Assembly (NCBI GenBank): GCA_003342895.1
Contig: PTFA01000055.1
Coordinates: forward strand, 355,267 to 419,266
Length of the DNA stretch: 64,000 bases
Source of the DNA: Casuarius casuarius
Taxonomy: Eukaryota > Chordata > Aves > Casuariiformes > Casuariidae
Direction of reading: 5' to 3'
This document shows, piece by piece, positions 14,801 to 26,900 of this stretch; the first letter of the stretch is position 1, and each line of letters starts with the position of its first letter. The notes beneath the pieces were generated by a model. It was not told the DNA's origin and searched no databases. It worked only from the letters and a program-made list of their open reading frames with translations. The position numbers and the translations under genes are program-made.

Positions 14801-17800
14801 AAGAAGGTATGTTTAGGTACAGTCCCTTTTGGATGACAAAAGTTCAGGTTGCAGCTCATTCCCCAGGACATCTATGGCAACATGATGAGATGGAGCAAAC
14901 ACTGATCTGGCTGAAAACATTCCACCGAAAAAAGATTAAAAGCAGATTGGACTCAAAATCTGACAAATTTTATTGTGAGCAATATTGCCCCAGTAAAGAC
15001 ATGAAAGGAATAGTCTGTCAGAACTTTCCTACATCAAATTTTCTACATCAAAAACAGAAGAATTCTGCAAATTCTCGTGTGGGTGTAGATAAGCACCTAA
15101 AAAGTTATTCAGACCTTTTATTAAATTTTCCATTAGCACCAGATCACATCATTTACCAAATTTACCTAATAGAGAGTTTTCTTGTTTCCTTCTCTTTAGA
15201 AGACTAGGTATATTGAGCAATCCATTTTTGTCAGATCTTTTAGTGCTATCCTAAATACAAGGTCCTATGTATGTAGAAGAAGCTATTATTACAAATTTTC
15301 ATGTAAGTACTTTCTGACAGTGGTATTGTTGCTGTTGGTCACAAGTATGTTTTCACATATTTCAAGACCAGTTTCCATCTGGCCCTTACAAACTGTAACG
15401 TCTTCAATTCAAGAATAAATTAGCTCATAAAAATATATTGTTGGGTTTAGATGTCACATAAAAGGATCACTGTTACGATTACTTCCTTTCTGGATCCTGT
15501 GGTTGTAGATTTCTACAGGATGTCTATATAATGTACCCTGTTTTCAAGATGCCGCTTTAAAAGCATATTTAAAAAGCATTTGCAAATAGCAAAGAAGCAG
15601 AAAATTGAGGGCATTCTTTTTCCTTGCAGGTTTTTTTTTTTCATGAAATATTCCACTAACTGAAGAAATATATTAAGAGTACACTGAGTACTCATTATAT
15701 CTGTAAACACACTGAGATTTTTTTTAATCCCTGAAGAAGATTTTCTTTGAAAGTTTCCATACCGTTATCATCTACTCCAGAACATTAGTCTTAAAATTGA
15801 ATTTCCCATCCACTTCCCATCCAGGAGAAGAATTTTGTCTCTTGTGATTTGCACTCATTAACAATCAGGAGTGATCACTCACTCTATGTGATGGCATTAC
15901 AGTAACCACAACCCTTATAAAACATTACTTCAGAATTGGGAGTTGGGAGGGAAACAGTACATTTAAAAATGCTGTTTCAAGAAAAATTGGATTTGTTAAT
16001 TTAGTAGATAACTTTCAGAGAGAGATGCTTCCTCTGATAGTTAAACTAAAATATGTCTTACTACTAAATTAGTCATAATATTGGACCAGCACATGAAATG
16101 ACACTTCTATCATTATCAAGAATATATACTTCAAATGATCCCTATGGCACATTGTGGATTTTTTCAAAAAAACCTACATCCAATCCCATTTTCTTCAATG
16201 CTGTATCAGTAGTCATTTTGCTATATTACCTTGTGGCAATAACATTTACACAAGGCCAAAGTCCTTCCTAGTGTTACAGAATACTCTTTAGGTGCAATGA
16301 TCTTTTTTCCAGAACACTTTAAAAGTAGATACACAATGACAGCCAGAATTTCAGTGCACACATTTGAATGTGCAGGGATGAGTTAATTTTGTTCTGTTTT
16401 GCATTATTTGCATTAGACAAAATAAAACTCCACAATCACGTGCAGTCTTGAGTTGGTGAGACTGTTCCCAGAAGGAAGATCTCAGGACTAGAATTATGAA
16501 TAGGTTTCTCAGTATATTAGTTATATCACTCATTTGCACAACAGAAATGCCAGTTCTAGAACTTTGTGTACAGGGTTTCCTTTCCCACAAAGTATTTGCC
16601 TTTAAAACAGGAACATACAAGGTGATTATAGAGGAAAATGGAGGAAAAGGAAGATGGAAAGAGAATAATACGAGGGCAACCGTATTTAAACACATGGTCC
16701 TGAATGTTATCACAGGGTGTGATCTTCTTGCCACTGAAATCGGTAGGAAGGCTCTACTGAATCTGGAGAGGGTTGGACTGTGTCTGAAATACATGGTGTG
16801 ATGGGCCAATTGGTTGGTGAGGGCTGGGCTGGAGGCAGTTGAGCGTGGCTGGGTGCAAGTGGCTGTTGAAGATGACTTTCCCAGGAATCTCACTGCCGGC
16901 TCCCTATTTCACATCCTGCCCACTCCAGCTCAGATCCTCAGCTTGTATCTTAGACCCAACTCTTAGCTCAGCCCCCATGTTCAGCACCTCAGACAAGAGC
17001 AGATTATTACTAATTTGGGAGTACTTGCCTCTGTTTCTTATAAACGAGGAACATGGAGAACTGGTGAAAACATCCTTATGCCACATCTATTTTGCCTCCT
17101 TTAATGCAGCATAATGTTGGCAGGTACAGAAGCCTGCTGATTTCAGGGCAGTGCTCCGCAGAGCTTTACAGCACCTGCACGTTCCCTGCTGTGACTAGTG
17201 CTCTGCCATGGTGACCATGCTGCAGCTTCAAGGCTCCATCTCATAAAGGTCCATAAATCACCGTAAAGTCAAGTGATTCAGGTTAATAATAATTAAAAAG
17301 ATATGTCTGTGCATAGAGGAGAGGGTTCACGGCTTTTGAGAATATAGTTTGAGGTCTGGCTTGACTTTAAGACTGTTTGAAAGCTTATTGAGTGAAATTT
17401 GAGTGGAAGATCCCTGACACTAGGATATAGTCATTTTTGATTACCTGTAAATTCCAACTATGAAACAATAAGGCTTTCAGCTTAGCAAATACTGAAAATT
17501 TACACTCAACTCACCAGCTTGAAAATGCGTCATATTTTTCTCATTAAGGCCATGCTGTTTTGTCAGAGGAGCTTTTCCATTTCTGCTGCCACTTTTAAAA
17601 CTGCATTGCAATGCTACACCATGCCTCAAGATGACTGACCTGAGAACTAAGTAAGAGCAGATCCTCTTAAAAAATATATATTTTCAATAAACACATTGAT
17701 TTACCCTAAAACTCTCATAATGAGAGAGAAAAAGAGGTCTATCAGAAGCTGAATAACTCAGGAAATTGGGACAGGATGATATAGCTTTTTCCACCCTATA

Positions 17801-19280
17801 TCAGTGAATTCAGAGACTATAGATATTATTTTCCAGTCAAGTTTGTGCCATTCCAGCGATTTGTGCTCTTGTGTGCCTTGCACTGGATAAATTGTGTCAC
17901 AGTTTCTAGCCATGCATATGTATACGTGTAAGTACAGTTTTGAGTGTTCTAGGTCTTCTCTTCCCCATTTTCACATCTGTGCTCAGGTACTTTCACCTAA
18001 GCAGCTTCACTGTCTCCAAACAGAACTGAAACAAAGAGGTCTCTCAGGAGTTATTGTATTGCCCAAAATGCATAGGGGTGACAGAATGCTTTGGTTGTTT
18101 GTTTACTGTAAGTTTGTTCAATTTATCATCTTGCATAGTTTCTACTCAGGTATGTGCAGAACCTCTATGAAAAGTGAAAGGTAAGACACAACCCTCAATT
18201 CACACTGACCCTGAATATGCTCCTGAAATGGTACATCTTAAATCAGGACCTCAATCTGGTTAGCTGGTAAACCCAGAAGGCTGAGAAATGCTCAACAAAA
18301 ATTGTCACTACTGTCAATGTAACACTTCTAAGAAGATTTTTTTTTCAAATATGAAGCACTGCAAAACAACAAAAAAAAGTTAATAGTGCAAGCTCACCAT
18401 GCAAGATCTTCCTGACAAAACGGTTCAATATGACACAGCTTCACTTCAGTGGTATTGACAAAACCGTGCTTTCATCAATAAATATGTCATCTCCTGTGCT
18501 CTGTGATTCTGCTTTGCCTGTAAACATTCACTTTCTTGGATGAACATATACACTGAAGGACTATATAAATGTTCTACATTCAGAAGGTAATCATTAATCA
18601 TGGGTTGTAGAAATTGCTTAGAAATGAATAATCTCTTTAAGACTAATACTGAAGTTAAATTTAAAAATTAGATTAACTGATGTCATCAAGTGATACATGT
18701 TAAAATTATATGGTTATCATTAGTAATTTCTTCAGTTATTATTAATGCCACAGCATGCTAGCCATCTTCCATATAGAGGTGAAACCGGTTTCTCTACTAG
18801 GTCTTCCCAGTTTGAAAAAAAACCAAAAGTGGGCAAAGTGGAAAAGCAATATACTTATTAAAGTAATAATGGAGTGTGAGTTTCTTCAACTTTTGTGTAA
18901 AATTTCTGCAGCAGGATATCCAACATCTGTTATCCATCAAATTTCTTTGCCATCAGAAATAGGTATGGAGGAAGAAGCTGAGTAATGAGAGGTCAGCATT
19001 CTGATGGAGGCTCGTTTTTATAGATGGCACAAGAAGTACAGGCCTGGCATCACTGACAGAGCAGTGGATCCACCATGGTCAGAGTTGAGTCCAAACTGGA
19101 TCATGTATTTCATATATAGACTTCAGAGAATTCTTCTCATTGTCTGGGTCTTATTAATGTCGTAATGAAGGATTAAGGTTTAGGTTTGGTAAAACACACA
19201 TCAACTGTAATTTTGTAATTTTAATAGGACAGATATATATAATTATAGATATCTAATCTCTCAGATTTTGTCCCTGAGAT
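11900..19280. other. Non-coding sequence, no gene seen
   Basis: This is unique, AT-rich sequence without a supported gene. It contains the longest ATG-initiated frame of the window, 180 codons on the minus strand at 16,351-16,893, opposed by plus-strand frames at 16,496-16,801 and 16,839-17,114. It also contains a 132-codon plus-strand frame at 14,809-15,207. None shows a recognisable domain, and the two-strand overlap points to locally low stop density rather than a gene. Confidence 0.65.
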
Positions 19281-19283
19281 AGA

Positions 19284-19325
19284 TATGTATGTATGTATGT
19301 ATGTATATACACACATACATATGTG
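19284..19325. repeat. ATGT microsatellite with adjoining AC/AT repeat
   Basis: About five to six units of TATG are followed by an alternating purine-pyrimidine stretch (ATATACACACATACATATGT) that partly mirrors the first half on the other strand, so a short hairpin is possible. This is an ordinary simple repeat. Confidence 0.9.
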
Positions 19326-19342
19326 TAGACACACTGACACAA

Positions 19343-19393
19343 CAGGAGAGGGAGAAGGAGAGAGAGACAGAGAAATAAGGAGAGAAAGAAAAC
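19343..19393 (+). repeat. Purine (GA-rich) tract
   Basis: The plus strand is almost entirely A and G over about 50 bases, with imperfect GGAGA and GAGAGA units and only isolated pyrimidines. It lies about 20 bases after the ATGT microsatellite, so the two form a compound low-complexity region. Confidence 0.85.
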
Positions 19394-19399
19394 ATTTCT

Positions 19400-22300
19400 T
19401 ACTAGCTTGGTCAATATGTGGAAACTTGCCACTACGCAGTACTAAGTCAGCGTAAGTATGACCTTGTCTCTAATGCCAAAATTTCGTCCCATCATATTTC
19501 ACAGCAAAAGATCTGATTGACTAATGCACTTGTCTGCAAAGTCACTGGGACAACACTTATATTTCCTTTGAGAGAACTCATAAAGGTGATGGAAGATGAC
19601 ACTGAGGCTTTATGGATGAATTTGAACTTCCTGGAACAGGTGAATAAGAGCTGATGAGAGACATCCTATAAAATTATTTTACCCAAGTCATAGAGAATGA
19701 GTGAAAAATCTATTTTGCCTTGCGTGGAAGTTCTGTTTTTTATATGACTGACTTGAAGTCTGAGTAACAAGTGGTTAGCAAAGTCAAAGGTTCTCTGAAA
19801 TGGAGGACTGCGTAATCATCTGCTGATAATTTCCAAGTTGAAAAAATGTAGCTGGTGATTTAAGGTTGGCCTAGGCATGTTTTGAATATAAGATTCAAAA
19901 GGATTCAATTATAAAAAAACCCACGATGTCATTACCTCTTAAAAATTTTCTATATGCTAAGACTCCTTTGCCTTCTCAGAAAATGTCACAGTCTTAAAAT
20001 TTGCATTGTCAGGACAGAATAAAAGAGTCTTAGAACAAAAGTAAACCAGGCATTATCTTTGAAGTACATTACTACTGAGAGGATAGTAATGAAGGAGGCT
20101 AAGAACTCAGCTGTGAGTCTACTTACATATTTTCACAGGCAGGTTAGAAGATATAAAGAACATCTTTTTCCTTTCCATGAGTTACTAACATCTTTTGAGC
20201 ATGTTTGAGGTAGAAAAACAGCTGCCACAAGGTTACAGCTTCTCTCACTTTGATTACATGAGGCAGTGGAAAGTAGGCAAAGGCTGGGAAAGGACAATCT
20301 TAGGACAATCAAGACTACAGAATGGAGCTGTGGGAAGCTGGAGATTGGCTTTCTTTTCCCTTGCAGACCTACAGAAAGAAGCATGCTCTGGGCTGTACCC
20401 ACCAGGCATTGCTAAGACAGCATTTTGTGTTTGTGGACCAGCACACTTGGTACCTCGGCAGCACAGCTGGGGGAATAAGGGAATGGTGCATGAGCTATAT
20501 CAAACATGCTAGAGGAGATGTGTATGTACTTGCTGGCTTGCCCATTGCAAGCTCCTGCTGATAGCAGTGCCCACTTTAGCTAGTTTATAATTAACTTAGG
20601 AATAGCTGAATACACAGTAGTGTCCACAGTGACCAAGAGAGGAGCTGTATTTGCTCCAGCACAGCTCCTAGCCAACAGAGTCGCATGACTTCCAGAAGCT
20701 GACTCAGAGCATAGCAGCAAACCCCAGGCTGCCTACCCCTGTCCAGGGAAATCTGCTCACAGCACACACCGGCTCTCCAGCTGGATGGGGGCAAGTATGT
20801 GGCAGGGTAGGGGCGGAGAGAAGGATGGCCAGGGTGTTTTCTGTCTCTGTGGCATTTCTCCAACTATCAGTTCATATGATTTCTGTGACCTTGCCAAATA
20901 TAATTTCTAGAAAATGAACTCATTGGGAGTTTGCTTGGATGCAGAGTGAAGGACAGGAGAGAGAAAAGTGATGAGACACTACTGCTTCCATTAAATGAGC
21001 ATGGCTTCTGAAGTCTCCAAATTTCCTCTGGATTTCAGTGTCAGACTGCAGTGGGAACACCTGGCTTCCCCCCACTTTTGAAAATAAGGCCAATTGCTTC
21101 AGAGAGTAAGTAAGGATTTAGAATCTTGTGTTTCTGTTTTTCCTCCGAGTTTTTCTTTTTTCCTTTCTGATAAACATAATAGTTTTGGATAGTAATATTC
21201 ATTCTTTCAGAATAATTTTAGCAACTGTTTTTTGAAAGAAAATATGAAAATGTAGGACTAGTGTTATTTTGGAATAAAACGATCAAGAACTGTGTAAAAT
21301 AACGACTGCTATATGAATAAAAAGAGAAAAGAACAAGCAAAAATTTGCATCTGGTGTAGAAGAATGGTCCTGAGACTGGGTCTGAATAGTAAGAGTTTTG
21401 TGTGCCAAAATCTTCTAGGACTGGGCCTGAACTTAGCCTACAACGAATCTTGTTGTAAAACTGACTTTGTAATATCTTTTGTTGCTCCACTATTTCCAGC
21501 AATTGCCTTAGGGTAATTTGAACTTTTCAGCTCCTGGAAAAATAGCTAACATGATATAATATGTCTTTATTAGCAGGCAAACACTGTAAATTGTTGATAT
21601 TTCCACCTTTCAAGACAATTGTTAGAAGTGAAATAACAAGGCAGTTTTGTCTTAGGTGTGACAGTTTCTGCTCCTGGCACACTAAGCTCTTGTTTGATAA
21701 GCTATGTTCATTTCATATTTGTGTAATACCCTGGAAAAAATTAGGTTGCAATAAAGTCCATTTTTGTCACTGCATGTAGCAATGAATATCACACCCAGCA
21801 GGGTACAGTGGCACCTGGCTGTCCAGACCCAGTGTAGCACAAAGCCATCTGGGGGTAATTACAACAAGGTATTCTTTAAAGACCAGATGGGACCAAGGAA
21901 CAGAAGCCCCTACCCCTCCCAGTCATTTACAACATAATTCCTTTCAATGATATACTTAATCCTCCCACCAGCTACGCTTTTCAGCTTGCTGTTGTCACTG
22001 TTCCTTTATGTTAATTCAGTTGAGAGACACAGAAAAAGAGAGAGAGCGGAGAGAGCGAGCCACCGGTGCCTCAAGGGACTAAAAGAAATTATTCATCCTT
22101 AAATTGTTTCCACTACACCAAGTACAGTAACAATTTTTTTTTTAAAGAGGGCTGAAATTATCCTAAAGAAGGTCAATGCTATAGCCCTGTGCAACACCAG
22201 CTGAGTTTTATTCAGCCACCTGTTAGCTAGGAGGGTTCTGCACACGCTCATGATGCATTTAACCAGTTTAAAGGGTCTTTTTATTGACTGGCAGCCTCCC

Positions 22301-24206
22301 CACATTCAGAGTGCTCAAGACATGGCCCTGCTTTGTGATCATATGTGGCACACAAGACTTAATTCAATTATGCTGTAAGCCTATCCAGTTTGTATCAGTG
22401 CCCTTTCACTTTTGTGTCATTTGTCTTGTATCTTGTAAAGAGTTGTATTTCTTTTTTTTTAGAGGAAAAGGCACACACTAGAAGAAAATTGCCTTTATTT
22501 CGTCATTCAGATTCGTGCTGCAGATGTACAGGCTACGCTTAAAAAAACAACAAAAAAGTATTTTTATTAATACAAAAGTGGCAAAACAAAAGCAGAAGTC
22601 CTCTAGAATTTTAAAATCAAAGATATAGCCATGCATTTCATAATGAAAGAAGGCTGGGTGGACAACCAAGACATATTCCAAATAAGAAATAGAGAGATAA
22701 ATACAGAGATAAAAATAAACAAATGTATTTAATAGTTTGAAAATTATAGACCATGAAGAACTGGATCTTGCTATCCTTTCTTTAGAAGTAGTTTTTTGGT
22801 TTTAAAGAAACTGAACAGTATGTGACTACTCAACATGAGTAGGCGTGAGTCTGGGCCTTCATTATATTGATACAAAGTCCCTGGATATATGTTCAAAGTG
22901 CAAGTAAATTGCAAATTTTCAAGTAAAGTGTTTCTCGAAAAATGCATTCACTGGCTTTCAGCCCTATGAGATACTAGATACTATAGATAGTATTTACTAA
23001 ATTTGTATCAATATTATAAATGAGAAAGATGCTTTTGACCTTGAGTTACCTAAGTGACCCCATCCTGAAATTCAAAATCATGTTCTCATCTCTTTGATTT
23101 TTAGTCACCATTCAAAGACTTTGTACGACCAAACATTCAAGGAAGTATCAATCCCTTCATTTCAACAAGCCGCCCAGCATGTCTTTATGGGCATTTAAAA
23201 TAGCTTCAAATGAATAATAATTTTAGTCTTTCACGGGCAAAGCTGTGAAGTAGAAAGGCTACAGCATACAGAGACTGCAAACTCAATCAAAAATTACACT
23301 ACATATACAGTTCCAAGAGTGGAACAGTCAGAAGGAAAACCAAGGAGTTTTTTGAACTTGATTTATAAGGACTAAATGATTTTATGTTGGAACCTGAAAT
23401 CATTAAAAGTAAAATGTGCTATGGTGAAATGTAACTTTTACATTTTGTAATGTTTGATGGTGTGAAATCACAATTATAAAATCTTATCTGTGTTCAGGGT
23501 GCATGTGTGGATTCCATCATAGTAACAGATGGACATGTCTTTGCTGGATTTGGATAAATATTCATTGATATCTCTTCCGTCTCCTTTTTCCACAGAGCAA
23601 AAGTCAGAGAAAGGGCAGTAGTGCCAAGTTACTTACCAGTCTACATGTCAAATAGGTATCAATTGCTGATGTATCAGCCTCAGCACTGAAATACTCTGAC
23701 CATGAAAGACCTTTCATTTTCTGCCTTCATAATATCTTCACTAAGAGCGGCTAAAACAACTTGTCATAGCTGTGAACAATTTACGTCTTGCATCCGTTAT
23801 TTTTGGCTAACACTTTACACAAATTTTGGAATAATTTTTGAAAAGCTTAACTGAGTTAGGAAGAGGAATAAATACTTTTGAGAATCCTACCCATTTAGTT
23901 TTGTTTGGGATCTGCTGGTAGTGTGTGAATCCCAGAGAGTTCATATCACGTAATAGCATTTCTAGTTCCTCATCAAATCATTTAACCTTTATTATGGAGA
24001 AGCGTTCCTGAAGGAAGAATGGGATTATTTAATTTTTCACAAAGAATGAAGAATTACTGGGAAACAGCTATAGCTACACTGAAAATCTATTTTTAAACAC
24101 TTTACGTGCATTGATATCAGATTTAGAATGAGTTTTTTCCTTCTTCAGAAGAGGCTAGAATGGGATTGCTAGACTCTGATTTCAGCCTAATCCACTTCCC
24201 ACAATG
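19400..24206. other. Non-coding sequence, no gene seen
   Basis: No gene is supported. Overlapping short frames at 20,133-20,863 on both strands lie in a slightly more GC-rich patch and carry no domain signature. A small purine-rich tract (GAGAGAGCGGAGAGAGCGAG) is at about 22,039-22,059. The remainder is unique AT-rich sequence. Confidence 0.65.
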
Positions 24207-24301
24207 TAATATATATAGATACACACATATATTTGTATATATCTCTATACATGCATATATATATTTAAATATATATTTAAAATATATATTTAAAAATATA
24301 G
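24207..24301. repeat. AT-rich tandem repeat (ATATATTTAAA-like units)
   Basis: An alternating AT and CA stretch (24,207-24,258) is followed by three to four 11-12-bp units of the form ATATATTTAAA between 24,257 and 24,299. Short frames crossing it encode only tyrosine/isoleucine/lysine-rich low-complexity peptide. It is an AT microsatellite or minisatellite that may melt easily. Confidence 0.85.
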
Positions 24302-25580
24302 AGAATGTAGGCACATTCCTTCCTTAAGAATACATGAAACTGTTCAGAAATCTGATTAGAAATACAAATATTGGTACTAGAAGCTTTAACCCAGATCCTT
24401 AGGGAAGTCAATGAAAAACAAGGCTTGTGCTGACTTTTCTGAAACCTTTGTTTCCATTCTACATTATCACTTCCCTGATTATGGTCTACTGCATAACATT
24501 ACTTTTGTGTATATAATTCTCAACAATACCTCTGAACCAGATCATGTATATGAGTAAATATGTTGCAGATAAAAACATACTTTTGATCACAATGAACTGT
24601 TATTTCCCACAGATGCTTCTTTTTTAATAAACCACAAGCAGGAACAATACACCTTATGTCAAAAATCGCAGATAGATACAAATGATGGACTGATGCAAAA
24701 AGCTTTCTTATCATGTTTCCAGTCCCTAAAGACTTCCAGCAATCACTTGATTTTTTTAAAAAGGTAAGGATGTGCCAGCTGATTTAATTAAAAGAAGACT
24801 TATATTAGAACCTTATCTATTCTCCCAGCACAACTCAGTGCATTATTTCAGTGAAACCTCTTCCTTTTACATGTACACTGACATTCTCTTCCTTCTTTTT
24901 TACTTTTTTTTCGTTATCTCACTTTAGTTTCCTGTGACCTTTGGCAGGCCAAGAAGTGTTTGCATAAAGCACACAGTGTTGGTGTAAAACTCTAAATCAT
25001 ACAGCATCTGGGATTTCCACCTCTGTGGTTTAGGGAAATCTGTGCTATCTGAGACGTGTTGCCTTTGGGCCATAGGGGACTAGCACTAAGAAGCCCCCTT
25101 TCACACATTATAGGTATACTCAGTGGGCATAGAGTCATCAGACAATGAAAGAAAGAATGTGATAATCCAGAAATACCAGGAAAGAAAGGTCATGTTCAAT
25201 CCTCTGCGAGAAACCAATCCTTTAACTTTTGTGTTTATGAGAATGTTGTACTGAAATAAAGCCCCTAAGAGTGAATTTAGAAAGAGGTCTTCCCACATTG
25301 CTATAAACAGGAACTTTTACTCTCCTTTCTGTTGAGGTATACAGATGAAAAAGGCTATGAACTCCTTTTCCCCTATCATTCCTTCTTTCTCTTCTTGCAA
25401 GGGAGTGGTAGCTTTTAAAGACTGAAGTCTTCCACATTTTAAGATTTTCTTCTGTTGTTGCATACACACAAAGAAATGGAAACTTCTTTTAAGAAAACTT
25501 CTTGAGGGGATAAGACTGAAAGGCTTAAAATGTAAAAACAGGGAACCACAGGAAGACCCTAAGCAGAGCAACACTGAGGG
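24302..25580. other. Non-coding sequence, no gene seen
   Basis: This is unique sequence with only short chance frames. A stretch near 24,920-24,960 (TTTCCTGTGACCTTTGGCAGG) is faintly reminiscent of a tRNA-derived SINE core but is too short and diverged to call. A tight cluster of overlapping minus-strand frames at 25,101-25,583 has no recognisable content. Confidence 0.6.
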
Positions 25581-26900
25581 CACCCACTACTACCTGAGGC
25601 ATGCAAGCAGACAGTGGACACATTGTGCAGCCTGAAGACATCGCAGAACAAGAGAATGGAAATTGGTCCCACCATTACCTGGATTCCCCTCATCAAGCTT
25701 CTTTCTCCTGGAGCTATGGATGATCATGAGGAGATCAATGAGGATGTTCTTGACTTGGTGAGGCCTCAGATGGGGAAGGAGAAGTGTGCCCTGAACCTCA
25801 ACAAGAATTTCTGAGCTCCAGCAACCAGGCTATTCGATGTACATGCATACCAGCATTTTCCTCCTGTTGCAGAATGTGAGTTATGTGAGTTGCAGAATTG
25901 TGAGTATGAGTAAGGGGAGCCCATGAACTGCACCATGAACATGCCCATGTCCACAGCTCTATGGATAATTTTGCAATGTACATCCCCTGTGGTCCTGGAA
26001 TTAGCTTGGAATATGTGCAGGGTGGGCCAAAAGCATTCCTCACCCTCTTCTAGTGAGGTAATGGTAACCTGATAGTTGGAGTTTCTGCTATCTTGTATCA
26101 GGGTAGGACATGAGAGAACAGAAACAGAACAGGAGCAAACACTGTTTTTTTCTGAGGCATAGCTTGAGCTGACCAAAGTAGACTCTGCTACTCAGATCTG
26201 GGCTGGAGGTGGATGAAAAGGAAAAGGGAGCAGGGAAAAAATGCAGACATGAAAGACGGGGAGCAACTGGTTGAGGGGGGAGGGAGAATTGACCCGCTGA
26301 AATGAGAAAAATATGCAAAAAGGAGTGGGAGAGTAGCTGTGCGAAAGTAAGCACGTGTACAGGAGCTGAAGGAAAGAAAGAAGGGCACTGTGGTAGAGAA
26401 GTAGGACATCAGTAAGGTATGGAAAGGGTCTTTGTCCCTCATGGGGAAAGAAGTGGAGTATAGCAGAGAGTGCAAAGGTAGGAATCATCTCTTCAGTCAG
26501 TGTCTGGGTCACACTGGTAACACTGGGTGAGCGGAGCTGTGACCAGCAGGGTACTGGGGTCCTTCTGCACATAGTATTCTGTGGAGGGCTGCAGTTCAGG
26601 TGTTGAGGGTGGTGATAGCAGTGCAGGTTTTGGGGGCAGTGGGAATGATGGCGTCAGTTCCAGCAGTGGAGGTGAAGCTAATGTCATCGTGCTGGTACTG
26701 GTTCTGCTGCTGGGGGAACGGAATATAGGGTGAAGGGAAGGAGCTGCAAAGGAAATGCATTGGTTGCTTCAATCAGCAGTGCCAAGAAGGTGCAGGGTTG
26801 GTCCTTCTCTCTCAGCTGGCCCCTCTGGAGGAGAACACAGGGAGACGGAGCGCTGCTCTGACCCTTGCAGGTGCTCTCTCACAGGGAAACAGACACTCAG
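25580..26900. other. GC- and purine-enriched block with long minus-strand stop-free stretches
   Basis: Composition differs from the flanks. The plus strand is visibly richer in G, and from about 26,195 to 26,480 it is strongly purine-biased. Because stop codons on the minus strand need T and A in specific order, a minus strand rich in C and T has few stops. That explains the overlapping minus frames of 136, 126, 95 and 88 codons between 25,766 and 26,572, whose products are low-complexity Ser/Pro/Leu/Phe. A plus-strand frame at 25,614-25,814 (66 codons) is acidic but unrecognised. The block could be a decayed insertion or a transcribed non-coding exon; I cannot assign it. Confidence 0.45.
25867..25910. 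repeat. Imperfect two-copy tandem repeat, 23-bp period
   Basis: A unit beginning TTGCAGAATGTGAGTTATG at 25,867 is followed by a shortened, diverged copy beginning TTGCAGAATTGTGAG at 25,890. It is a small local duplication inside the GC-enriched block. Confidence 0.7.

Noticed and set aside
14809..15207. 132-codon plus-strand frame as a gene
   Set aside because: Composition matches the surrounding AT-rich DNA and the product has no recognisable motif.
16351..16893. 180-codon minus-strand frame as a protein gene
   Set aside because: It has no domain, shows no obvious signal or membrane organisation, and is overlapped by plus-strand frames. No promoter or splice context was seen.
16980..17000. 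REST/NRSF (RE1) site
   Set aside because: The left half TTCAGCACC is perfect, but the right half keeps only about half of the consensus.
24920..24960. MIR-like SINE core
   Set aside because: Only a dozen or so bases resemble the core, with no flanking tRNA-related or tail region.
26088..26687. Cluster of overlapping minus-strand Ser/Pro/Phe-rich frames
   Set aside because: All phases are open because the opposite strand is purine-rich and stop codons are depleted. The products are low complexity.
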